In this document: one piece after another, positions 1 to 6,370 of the stretch | Layout of the letters: every line of letters begins with the position of its first letter | Numbering within the stretch: position 1 is the stretch's first letter | NCBI GenBank assembly: GCA_025454125.1 | Contig: JALOPA010000286.1 | Coordinates: 1 to 8,958, forward strand | Length of the DNA: 8,958 nt | Source: Thermodesulfobacteriota bacterium | GTDB taxonomy: Bacteria; Desulfobacterota; DSM-4660; Desulfatiglandales; HGW-15 | Direction of reading: 5' to 3' | Notes under the pieces: model-generated | Database searches by the model: none | What the model saw: the letters and a program-made list of their open reading frames with translations, nothing else | What the model was told of the DNA's origin: nothing | Made by a program: the position numbers and the translations under genes

Positions 1-960
1 ACGATCCCCCTTGCCGCGGAAGCGGTCTCCTTCAACAAGAAAATGGTGAAGGTTTCCAAGACACGGCTCGCGATGGGAAGCTTCGTTTCCATGACTCTCC
101 TTCATCCTTCCAAAGACCGGGCCGAAGAGGCCATGGACGCGGCCTTCGGCGAAATCGATCGTCTGTCCGGGCTCCTGAGCCGGTACGATCACTCCTCTGC
201 GGTTTACGACCTCAACACCCGCGGTCATCTGGCAGGCCTTCCGCCTGAAGTGGGTCAGGTGATCGCGAGTTCCCTTCACTATTACACGCTCACGGCCGGC
301 TATTTCGACGTCACCGTGAAGCCGGTGGTGGATCTGTTCCAGCAGAAGATGGGCGGCGAGAAAAAATCTGAACCCACGGATGCGGAAATCAACGACCTTC
401 TCAAGCGGGTGGACGCCCGGAACGTCGAGCTCAAAGACAAGGCCGTGTCCTTCAAAGCGGAAGGCATGGGGATCACCCTGGACGGCATTGCCGTGGGGTA
501 CATTGTGGACCGCGTGTCCGAACTGCTCCTGTCCCGGGGCATCCAGAACCATCTCCTCAATGCCAGCGGCGACATCCGCACCCGGGGCGCCAAAGAAGAC
601 GGGAAGCCCTGGACCGTGGCCATCCAGGACCCCTGGAAGCGCAAGACCTACCCGGATGTGGTTCACATGGGCGACGGCGCCATCTCCACCTCAGGGAACT
701 ACGAGATCTACTACGACCAGGAGAAAATGTTCCACCACATCGTGAATCCCAAGACGGGTCACTCCCCCGCCGCCGTGACCAGCGGCACGATTCAAGCGAA
801 CACGTGCATGGAAGCGGACGCTCTGGCCACGGCCCTTTGCGTCATGTCTCCTGCTCAGGGCACGGAGTTCGTCAACGGCCTTCCGGCCTGCCAATCCCTG
901 GTCATTGGGAAAGACGGGACTCTGTGGAAATCAAAGGGGTGGAAGAGCGCGGCCATATGA
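1..960 (+). CDS. apbE: FAD:protein FMN transferase (ApbE family), 5'-partial
   Basis: ApbE enzymes use FAD and Mg2+ to attach FMN covalently to Ser/Thr of target flavoproteins, usually outside the cytoplasmic membrane. The reading frame is open to the left window edge (it begins ...TIPLAAEAVSFNKK), so the ATG at 43 is probably internal and the true start, with any export signal, lies outside. Numbered from that ATG, the family blocks appear in order: MGS (11-13), DGIAVGY (147-153), NASGDIR (173-179, usually NAGGD), STSGNYE (215-221), HHIVNPKTG (231-239) and ADALATAL (258-265). The last supplies the conserved Asp/Thr (D259, T263) linked to Mg2+ and flavin handling. The C-terminus looks complete and ends with TGA at 958-960. 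The gene converges on hflX, and the two stop regions overlap by 59 bp. The target flavoprotein (Rnf/Nqr subunit or flavocytochrome) cannot be told from this window. Confidence 0.92.
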   Translation, partial: TIPLAAEAVSFNKKMVKVSKTRLAMGSFVSMTLLHPSKDRAEEAMDAAFGEIDRLSGLLSRYDHSSAVYDLNTRGHLAGLPPEVGQVIASSLHYYTLTAGYFDVTVKPVVDLFQQKMGGEKKSEPTDAEINDLLKRVDARNVELKDKAVSFKAEGMGITLDGIAVGYIVDRVSELLLSRGIQNHLLNASGDIRTRGAKEDGKPWTVAIQDPWKRKTYPDVVHMGDGAISTSGNYEIYYDQEKMFHHIVNPKTGHSPAAVTSGTIQANTCMEADALATALCVMSPAQGTEFVNGLPACQSLVIGKDGTLWKSKGWKSAAI

Positions 961-1921
961 GGTGCTCCATCTCCTGAAGCAGACCTGAAAAGGTCTTGGG
1001 GTTGAGAGCGGAAACCGGCACCCCCTTCAAGCTTTTCGACAAATCGACCGCCTGGACAGGATCCAGACGGTCGGTTTTGTTCAGGACGAGGACCACGGGA
1101 ATCCTTCCCAGGTCGAGCTTCCTCAGAATGTCCTCAACGGTCTTGATCTGATTCTCCATGCGCGGGCTGCTGGCATCCACCACGTGAAGGAGCAGGTCCG
1201 CATCCTGGAGTTCCTCCAGGGTGGCGGCAAAGGCTTCCATCAGGTCTTCGGGCAGGTCCCGGATAAAGCCCACGGTGTCGGTGATGATCACATTTCTTTC
1301 GCTGGGGAACCGGAGCCTCCGGCTGCTCGGGTCCAGGGTGGCAAAGAGGCGGTCTTCCACGGCCACATGGCTGCGGGTCAGAGCGTTGAGCAGGGTGGAT
1401 TTCCCCGCGTTGGTGTAGCCCACGATGGAGATCACCGGAATTCCTCTCGCGTTGCGCAGCCGGCGCCGGTCCTCCCTCTGTTGGCGAATCTGTTCGAGCT
1501 CCCGGATCAGGCGGGTGATCCGCTCCCGCACGCGCCTGCGGTTGATCTCGAGCTTGGTCTCTCCCGGCCCCCTTCCGCCGATGCCTCCTGTGAGCCGCGA
1601 CATGGCCGTGTTCTTTGTGCCGAGCCTGGGGAGAAGGTACTTGAGCTGGGCCAGTTCCACCTGGATTTTCCCTTCCCGGGTGACCGCCCTGCGCGCAAAG
1701 ATGTCCAGGATGAGCTGGCTCCGGTCAATGATCTTGAGTTCCGTGGCATCGGTAAGGCTCCGCACCTGGGCCGGAGTGAGCTCGTGATCGAAGAGGAGAA
1801 TCGTCGACCCCGTTTGAACGCACCGCAGCACCAGCTCGCTCAGTTTGCCCTTTCCGATGAGGTACCGGGAGTCCGCCTGCTTGAGGCGCTGGACCACCGT
1901 GTCCACCACCTCCACACCCAC
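902..1921 (-). CDS. hflX: GTPase HflX, GTP-binding half of a split gene
   Basis: HflX is a ribosome-associated GTPase that splits 70S ribosomes and rescues stalled ones. This frame carries the C-terminal half of the N-domain and the full G domain: GKGKLSEL (23-30), GGIGGRGPGE (112-121), a basic coiled-coil linker (about 124-157), Walker A GYTNAGKST (168-176), G3 DTVGFI (215-220), G4 NKTD (281-284) and G5 SAL (304-306). The only plausible start is GTG at 1921, without a good Shine-Dalgarno. The frame is open upstream to a TAG at 1976-1978, but those codons (ending GSGFRPC) do not look like HflX. The missing N-terminus lies in another frame at 1840-2475, so this is the 3' part of a disrupted gene. 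The last 15 or so residues run antisense into apbE. Whether a truncated protein is made is unknown. Confidence 0.88.
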   Translation of the reverse strand: MGVEVVDTVVQRLKQADSRYLIGKGKLSELVLRCVQTGSTILLFDHELTPAQVRSLTDATELKIIDRSQLILDIFARRAVTREGKIQVELAQLKYLLPRLGTKNTAMSRLTGGIGGRGPGETKLEINRRRVRERITRLIRELEQIRQQREDRRRLRNARGIPVISIVGYTNAGKSTLLNALTRSHVAVEDRLFATLDPSSRRLRFPSERNVIITDTVGFIRDLPEDLMEAFAATLEELQDADLLLHVVDASSPRMENQIKTVEDILRKLDLGRIPVVLVLNKTDRLDPVQAVDLSKSLKGVPVSALNPKTFSGLLQEMEHLIWPRSSTPLISTESRLSQ

Positions 1922-2475
1922 ACAGGGCCTGAACCCACTCCCACGAGCACAGCCCTTTCCTTTTGCCGCAGAGCCCTACCCCCTTCCCTGCTCCGCCCCA
2001 GTTCGTCCTCCAGGGACTCGATCAGCTCCTGGAAATCCGTCTGAAGCTGGCCCACGTCAGGGACCCTCTGAAGGCTCCACTTCTCGCCCCGGACGTTCTC
2101 AGGAAGGATGTGGGCATAGGCAATGGGGCCCGGCGAGCCCTCCTCTCCCACCTCCACGCTCACCATGAGGTCAAGCCCCAGAAGCACCAGGTCCGTGAGG
2201 TCCTCCCTGGACAGAGGCTCGCCGTGAAGGTGCGTGTGAAGGCATCGAAGGCCCTTGAGCCTGCCCAGGCCGAGCCTGAACCGTCCCAGATCCGGGATGA
2301 GGATGTTCCGGTCGTCGCCGACAATGACGGAAACCACCTCCCCTTTTCGGCTCACCAGGAGCGCAACCTGTCGCTGAATCTCGAAAGAAATGGAGCAGAG
2401 CTGGCGGGTCAGTTCATGGGTGATAATGTCGCGGCCGGACACGCGGCGGCGGTACAGGTTCTGGAGAAACTTCAT
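1840..2475 (-). CDS. hflX: HflX N-terminal fragment, frameshifted
   Basis: This frame reads as the N-terminal domain of the long HflX type seen in deltaproteobacteria: LYRRRV (7-12), IVGDDRNILIPDL (51-63), GLRCLHTHLHGEPLSREDLT (75-94), HILPEN (122-127), and ERAVLVGVGSGP (173-184). After residue 184 it becomes low-complexity W/R/S-rich sequence and stops at TGA 1840-1842, while genuine HflX sequence resumes in another frame at about 1921. In complete relatives I would expect about 18 residues between the VGVGSGP-like and GVEVVD-like blocks, and here they nearly touch. A deletion of about 50 bp that shifts the frame explains this. ATG 2475 is the only usable start. The codons just before it (VYGKTGGLKASQ, stop TGA further up) resemble the usual HflX N-terminus but contain no ATG, GTG or TTG. 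Confidence 0.82.
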   Translation of the reverse strand: MKFLQNLYRRRVSGRDIITHELTRQLCSISFEIQRQVALLVSRKGEVVSVIVGDDRNILIPDLGRFRLGLGRLKGLRCLHTHLHGEPLSREDLTDLVLLGLDLMVSVEVGEEGSPGPIAYAHILPENVRGEKWSLQRVPDVGQLQTDFQELIESLEDELGRSREGGRALRQKERAVLVGVGSGPVWVWRWWTRWSSASSRRTPGTSSERAN

Positions 2476-2540
2476 TTGGCTGGCCTTCAGGCCGCCTGTT
2501 TTGCCGTAAACTCTATCGATATCTCAAACCTCAAAAAAAG

Positions 2541-2689
2541 AAGGTGAAAGGTGCGAGGTATAAGGTACAAGGTACAAGGTATAAGGTGCAAGGTATAAGG
2601 TGCAAGGTATAAGGTAAAAAGGATACGATCACCCTGGACCCTAGACCTTGCACCTTGAACCTTGTACCTTATACCTTGCACCTTATACC
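2541..2689. repeat. Inverted array of 7-bp repeats (AAGGTRY)
   Basis: Eleven consecutive 7-mers of the form AAGGTRY (aaggtgc, aaggtat, aaggtac and close variants) run from 2541 to 2617. After a 14-base spacer, eight units of the reverse complement (CCTTRYA, the outermost two degenerate) run from 2632 to 2687. The best-pairing part is a perfect 24-bp inverted repeat, 2578-2601 with 2666-2689. The array lies between the end of dnaB and the start of hflX, both on the minus strand. Transcribed, it would fold into a long hairpin that could attenuate or terminate readthrough. Translations in these frames (YKVQG repeats) are spurious. The intergenic space 2476-2740 holds nothing else that I recognise. 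Confidence 0.93.
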
Positions 2690-2740
2690 GTTCATAAATG
2701 CTCGCTAACGGGAAAGAGACCATTCATCCACCGAGATCGT

Positions 2741-4117
2741 TTAAGCGCTCCCATACCCCTCCCCTTCTTCTGCATAGTCCCTGAACCGAGTCAGTTCCTT
2801 CTGGAAGGTCATCCTGAACGAGCCGGTGGGCCCATTTCGCTGTTTGGCGATGATGATTTCCGCCAGGTTCCGGTTCTCATCCGAGACCGGGTGGTAGAGT
2901 TCGTCGCGGTAGATGAAGGCGATCACGTCGGCGTCCTGCTCAATGGCGCCGCTTTCCCTGAGATCGGCCAGCTGCGGTCTCTTGTTCGGCCTGTCCTCCA
3001 CTTTTCTGTTCAACTGGGACAGGGCCATGACCGGCACCTTCAAATCCTTGGCCAGGGCTTTGAGGGCACGGGAGATCTCCGAGATCTCCATCTGACGCGA
3101 TTCGGCGTTTCGCCGGCCCTGCATGAGCTGGAGATAGTCGATGATCACCAGGGCCAGTTCACGCTTCTTCATGAGGCGACGGCACTTCGCCTTCATCTCG
3201 AGGGCGCTCAGGTTGGACGTGTCGTCGATGAACACCGGAAGTTCCGAGAGCTGGTTGGCGGACTCCGTCAACTTGTGCCAGTCCGAGTCCCTGAGAAATC
3301 CCGTTCTGAGCTTGGTCGCGTCGATCCCCGAGTGAAACCCCAGGAGTCTCATGCCGAGCTGCATTTTGGCCATTTCGAGAGAAAAGACCACCACGCCCTT
3401 GCGCGTTTCGATTGCCGCGTTGTAGCCGATGTTGAGGGCCAGGGCCGTTTTCCCTGTGCTCGGCCTGCCCGCCAGGATGATGAGATCCGAGGGCTGCAAG
3501 CCGGCGGTGTAGCGGTCCAGGTCCCGGAAGCCCGTGGGCACTCCTGTGACAAATCCCTCGTGCTCCGCCACGCTTTCGAGCTTCTTGAAACTCTCCTTGA
3601 TCACCTCCTCCAGGCTGGAGAAGGTCTCGCCGATCTTGTCCTCCGCAATGTCGAAGATCGACTGCTCCGCCATCTCCAGGAGCTCCTCCGTGGGTTCCCA
3701 GCTCTGAAAGCACGCCTCGGAGATGACCGAGCACTGGCTGATGAGTTTTCTTCTGACTGAAAGATCCCGGACGATTTGGGCGTGGAAGAGAATTCCGGCG
3801 GAGGTGGAGACCGCCTCGGCCAGGGAAGCCAGATACTCCATGCCTCCGGCCTTTTCCAGAAGCCCTTTTGTCTTCAGGAACTGGGGGAGGGTGATGAGGT
3901 CGATGGGTTCATTGCCGTTGTAGAGCTCGACCATGCCTTCATAAAGGCAGGCATGCCCTTCCCGATAGAAGTCTTCCGGCGACAGGATGTCCACGATCTG
4001 GTTGAGGGCGTCATTGTTGATCAGGACCCCTGCCAGGATCGTCTGTTCCGCCTCCACGTTTTGGGGAGGGATTTTGAGGGGACTGGGAGGTCCCTTTTCT
4101 TTGGCCTGCTGAGGCAC
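2741..4117 (-). CDS. dnaB: Replicative DNA helicase DnaB
   Basis: DnaB is the hexameric 5'-3' helicase that unwinds DNA at the replication fork and recruits primase. At 458 aa the length is typical. The N-terminal helical domain (about 18-115, starting PPQNVEAEQTILAG) is followed by a linker and the RecA-like ATPase domain (about 185-450): Walker A GRPSTGKT (217-224), Walker B VIIDYLQLM (324-332), LSQLNR (366-371), DLRESGAIEQDAD (385-397) and KQRNGPTG (425-432). The Walker A has Thr where RPSMGKT is usual. The start is GTG at 4117, with AGAGG six bases upstream. The gene begins 29 bases after the L9 stop, so it is probably the last gene of the rpsF-rpsR-rplI operon, a common arrangement. No simple terminator follows, and the repeat array at 2541-2689 lies downstream. 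Confidence 0.97.
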   Translation of the reverse strand: MPQQAKEKGPPSPLKIPPQNVEAEQTILAGVLINNDALNQIVDILSPEDFYREGHACLYEGMVELYNGNEPIDLITLPQFLKTKGLLEKAGGMEYLASLAEAVSTSAGILFHAQIVRDLSVRRKLISQCSVISEACFQSWEPTEELLEMAEQSIFDIAEDKIGETFSSLEEVIKESFKKLESVAEHEGFVTGVPTGFRDLDRYTAGLQPSDLIILAGRPSTGKTALALNIGYNAAIETRKGVVVFSLEMAKMQLGMRLLGFHSGIDATKLRTGFLRDSDWHKLTESANQLSELPVFIDDTSNLSALEMKAKCRRLMKKRELALVIIDYLQLMQGRRNAESRQMEISEISRALKALAKDLKVPVMALSQLNRKVEDRPNKRPQLADLRESGAIEQDADVIAFIYRDELYHPVSDENRNLAEIIIAKQRNGPTGSFRMTFQKELTRFRDYAEEGEGYGSA

Positions 4118-4146
4118 GATCGACCTCTTCCCTTCATGGACCGGCT

Positions 4147-5457
4147 TTAGGCTTCCGGAACCACGCTGACCTTGAGGGATGCCGTCACCTCAGGATGAAG
4201 CTTCACCGCCACGGCGAACTCCCCGAGGCTCTTGATGGGTTTGTCCAGGATGATCCTTCTTCGCTCCACCGCGATTCCCTGCTTCTCGAGCTGATCGGCG
4301 ATGTCCATGCTCGTGACAGACCCGTAGAGCTTTTCTTCTTCGCCCACTTTCTGCGCGATGGTGACCGAGACTTCGGAGAGCCTCTCTTTGAGCTTCAAGG
4401 CGTCTTCTTTGACCTTGACCCGCTTGATCTCGATGTTCTTCCTCTGAGTCTCCGTGAGCTTGATGTTCTTGTCTGTGGCTTCGAGGGCCATGCCGCGGGG
4501 AATGAGATAGTTTCTTGCATACCCCTTGGCCACATTGACGATCTCGTGATCAAACAACCCGGCCAGGGTCACCCCGATCACGAGAAACTGCTGAAGCAGG
4601 ATGAGCGCATAGACGCCGGACCTCATCCACGGGGGCACTCGGTACTTGTTCAAATAGAACAAAAGGATCGACAGGCCGTGAAAAAAATAGATGGCCAGCA
4701 GGATCACCAGGACATTGACGGCCACCAATCTTAAAGGAGAAAAAGACAAAAATAAAGAAAAACCGGCAGCGATCAGCCCCCAGACCATGAGTTCGGAGCT
4801 CTGCCACCGGTCGAGCGCGCCGTACTCGGGAAGCTCCAGTTTCCCTCTGCGAAAAAGGGGCCGGCTCACGATCACGTTCAACCAGACCACAAAGGCGCTC
4901 CCCACCGCCATGAGCGAAGGGTAGATCAAGGAAACCCCTTGCTTCAGGGCTTTGAGGTATTCCTGGAATTCGACGGCTCTCTCAGGGTCCGCACCCGCCT
5001 GGGCGTAAATCCGGGCGGTCGTCTCCAGGCTCTCCAGCAAAAAGGCCCGGACCATTTCCAGGGGTCCCACGTTGTTTCTCAGCCCGGCCACGGCCAGCGC
5101 CAGGATCCCGATCAGGAGCAGAAAGCACGCGCCCAGCAGCACCGTGCTGCCGATCGGCACCTTTCTTCTGTAGATCTCCGACAAGATCAAGCCGAGCACG
5201 CTGAACTCAAGGCCTAGGAACAGGAGCTGAGCCTGTCGGGTGATCGCCGCCGTCAAGCCTGCAGCGAGGATGCTCATGCACGCGAGCTTCACCGCTTCGG
5301 AGAGGCCGAGCTTGGCGGAATAGTAGAGAAAGGGCAGAGGGGTGAGCAAGCTGAGGAATGGACCCACAACGGGAATCCACACAGAGGCGAGAAGCAGCGC
5401 CAACGCTGTTCCCACACACCCCAGGACCTGGTGCGCTTTCATCGGTTCTTCGGACAC
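4147..5457 (-). CDS. YybS-family (DUF2232) membrane protein fused to ribosomal protein L9
   Basis: Residues 1 to about 303 are a polytopic membrane protein of the YybS/DUF2232 type, with hydrophobic segments near 11-45 (two), 57-72, 78-96, 104-125, 174-195, 223-242, 242-270 and 281-301. Its function is unknown. Without any stop the chain continues as ribosomal protein L9 from EIVNVAKGYARNYLIPRG (305-322), through the long helix (323-360), to the C-terminal rRNA-binding domain (GEEEKLYGSVTS, KSLGEFAVAVKLHPEV), ending at 436. Normal L9 has about 148 residues and starts with a MKVILxEDVxxLGKKG-like stretch. Those 16 or so residues and the end of DUF2232 are absent, and only 132 L9 residues remain. 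Relatives carry two adjacent genes, so this looks like an in-frame deletion fusion. The start is GTG 5457 with AGAGGG five bases before it; ATG 5442 is the alternative. Confidence 0.9.
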   Translation of the reverse strand: MSEEPMKAHQVLGCVGTALALLLASVWIPVVGPFLSLLTPLPFLYYSAKLGLSEAVKLACMSILAAGLTAAITRQAQLLFLGLEFSVLGLILSEIYRRKVPIGSTVLLGACFLLLIGILALAVAGLRNNVGPLEMVRAFLLESLETTARIYAQAGADPERAVEFQEYLKALKQGVSLIYPSLMAVGSAFVVWLNVIVSRPLFRRGKLELPEYGALDRWQSSELMVWGLIAAGFSLFLSFSPLRLVAVNVLVILLAIYFFHGLSILLFYLNKYRVPPWMRSGVYALILLQQFLVIGVTLAGLFDHEIVNVAKGYARNYLIPRGMALEATDKNIKLTETQRKNIEIKRVKVKEDALKLKERLSEVSVTIAQKVGEEEKLYGSVTSMDIADQLEKQGIAVERRRIILDKPIKSLGEFAVAVKLHPEVTASLKVSVVPEA

Positions 5458-5462
5458 GCGGT

Positions 5463-5484
5463 CCCTCTGCCCAAAGGGAGAGGG
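5463..5484 (-). promoter_or_regulatory. Hairpin covering the ribosome binding site of yybS-rplI
   Basis: On the minus strand CCCTCTCCC pairs with GGG-C-AGAGGG across a TTT loop: nine pairs with one bulged C. The 3' arm (AGAGGG, 5468-5463) is the Shine-Dalgarno for the GTG at 5457. The hairpin could hold back translation initiation of the fused gene, or couple it to ribosomes finishing rpsR. The fold is my own pairing by eye, and regulation is inference. Confidence 0.5.
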
Positions 5485-5516
5485 GTCGCCTTCAAGGGGT
5501 TGCTCCTGCCCTTATC

Positions 5517-5765
5517 TCACTTGACCGTAGCCGTGGTGTAGGGCAGAAGGGCGATGTTGCGAGCCCTCTTGATGGCCATGGTGATCATCCTCTGATGCTT
5601 GGCGCAGTTCCCGGAAATCCGGCGGGGGATGATCTTGCCGCGCTCTGTCGTGAACAACCTCAGGGTCCTTGGGTCCTTATAGTCAATCACCAGGCTGCTG
5701 TCCGCGCAGTAGCGGCAAACTTTTCGCCTGTGATAGGGCATTTTGCGTCGGCCTTTATCCATCAT
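5517..5765 (-). CDS. rpsR: 30S ribosomal protein S18
   Basis: S18 sits on the platform of the small ribosomal subunit as a partner of S6. The protein (82 aa from ATG 5765) shows the full family pattern: [37 protein letters not shown] and [13 protein letters not shown]. The CRYC pair plus the Cys of NCAKHQ suggest the cysteine-containing, zinc-ribbon-like form. Start choice: GAGG at 5778-5775 is nine bases before ATG 5765. GTG 5771 is too close to it, and ATG 5762 is possible. The start overlaps the end of rpsF (stop TAA 5757-5755) by about 11 bases, so translation is likely coupled. The yybS-rplI fusion begins 59 bases downstream. Confidence 0.97.
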   Translation of the reverse strand: MMDKGRRKMPYHRRKVCRYCADSSLVIDYKDPRTLRLFTTERGKIIPRRISGNCAKHQRMITMAIKRARNIALLPYTTATVK

Positions 5766-6186
5766 GGTCACTCACCTCTTTCTCGGGTTGGTTTCCCTGA
5801 TCCTGAACGGCAGTTTCGGTCTGGGCGGGCGCTTCCGGCTCCGCGGCAGGCTCTTTCCTCTTCTCCTTCTCTTTCAGGACCAGTTCCTGGGGATCAACGT
5901 CCTCGGCAATCTTGACCGTCTGGAACCGGAAAATCCGGTCGTCCAGTTTGAGATCCCTCTCCAGCTCGGACGTGACACCCGACGGACCACAGTAATTCAT
6001 GAGCACAAAGGAACCCTTGTCAAACCTCTTGACGGCGTGGGCAAGGCGCTGAACTCCCCACTCCTCAATCCGGATGAGGACTCCCTTCTGCTTCTCCACC
6101 AGGGTACTGTACTTCCTGAGCACTTCTTTGTGCTCCTCTTCCCCCAGGGTCGGGTTGATGACAAAAATGGTTTCGTAGTTTCTCAT
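5755..6186 (-). CDS. rpsF: 30S ribosomal protein S6
   Basis: S6 binds S18 and the central domain of 16S rRNA. The sequence starts [19 protein letters not shown] and includes [39 protein letters not shown] and then an extended tail. The tail (about 107-143) is rich in Glu, Pro and Gln and is longer than the compact S6 core of about 95-100 residues. Such disordered acidic tails vary among bacteria. The start ATG 6186 has a strong Shine-Dalgarno (GGAGAAGGA) just upstream. This is the first gene of the rpsF-rpsR-yybS/rplI-dnaB unit, driven by the promoter at 6294-6322 and preceded by a leader of about 100 bases. No ssb gene lies between rpsF and rpsR. Confidence 0.97.
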   Translation of the reverse strand: MRNYETIFVINPTLGEEEHKEVLRKYSTLVEKQKGVLIRIEEWGVQRLAHAVKRFDKGSFVLMNYCGPSGVTSELERDLKLDDRIFRFQTVKIAEDVDPQELVLKEKEKRKEPAAEPEAPAQTETAVQDQGNQPEKEVSDHDG

Positions 6187-6277
6187 TCTTTCCTTCTCCT
6201 CTCGGGCAATTTCCCCTCTCAGGGGGTCAGGTCCCGCCCCTCGGGCATCGCGCCGTCAGGCGGAACAAGGAGACAAA

Positions 6278-6291
6278 ATCGTCGAAACGAT
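6278..6291 (-). other. Small hairpin with TTCG loop near the rpsF transcription start
   Basis: On the minus strand ATCGT-TTCG-ACGAT forms a perfect 5-bp stem with a TTCG loop, directly after the -10 box and followed by TTTTG. If transcription starts at its first base it would cap the 5' end of the mRNA. If transcription starts about 7 bases after the -10, as is usual, it is only partly transcribed and could instead be a DNA palindrome. Its function is not known. Confidence 0.4.
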
Positions 6292-6293
6292 AT

Positions 6294-6322
6294 TTATTAG
6301 TCCCAACGGATTTGCTTGTCAA
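6294..6322 (-). promoter_or_regulatory. Sigma70-type promoter for the rpsF operon
   Basis: The minus strand shows TTGACA (6322-6317), a 17-base spacer and TAATAA (6299-6294), close to the consensus. It reads toward rpsF, predicting a start near 6287 and a leader of about 100 bases. The leader is GC-rich with several short inverted repeats (for example CCCC-CTGAGA-GGGG). The -35 lies inside an 11-base palindrome, GCTTGTCAAGC (6314-6324). Confidence 0.78.
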
Positions 6323-6370
6323 GCGATTTTCGTCATGATAACCAAAAGCACAAAACGGGGTAAGAACGTC

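Noticed and set aside
1840..1925. Programmed ribosomal frameshift in hflX
   Set aside because: No slippery heptamer is visible, and a simple frameshift would not supply the roughly 18 missing residues; a deletion fits better.
1184..2044. A 286-residue open frame on the plus strand opposite hflX
   Set aside because: It is antisense to clear HflX sequence in both halves, has no recognisable motifs, and is explained by GC-rich codon shadowing.
2541..2689. Possible CRISPR array
   Set aside because: The units are 7 bp and contiguous, with no spacers and an inverted second half.
2487..2723. A 78-residue minus-strand frame with YKVQG repeats
   Set aside because: The repeat peptide is just the translation of the 7-bp array.
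2648..3760. A 370-residue plus-strand frame opposite dnaB
   Set aside because: It starts inside the heptamer array and is a shadow of well-conserved DnaB; its His/Gly/Arg-rich composition is typical of antisense frames.
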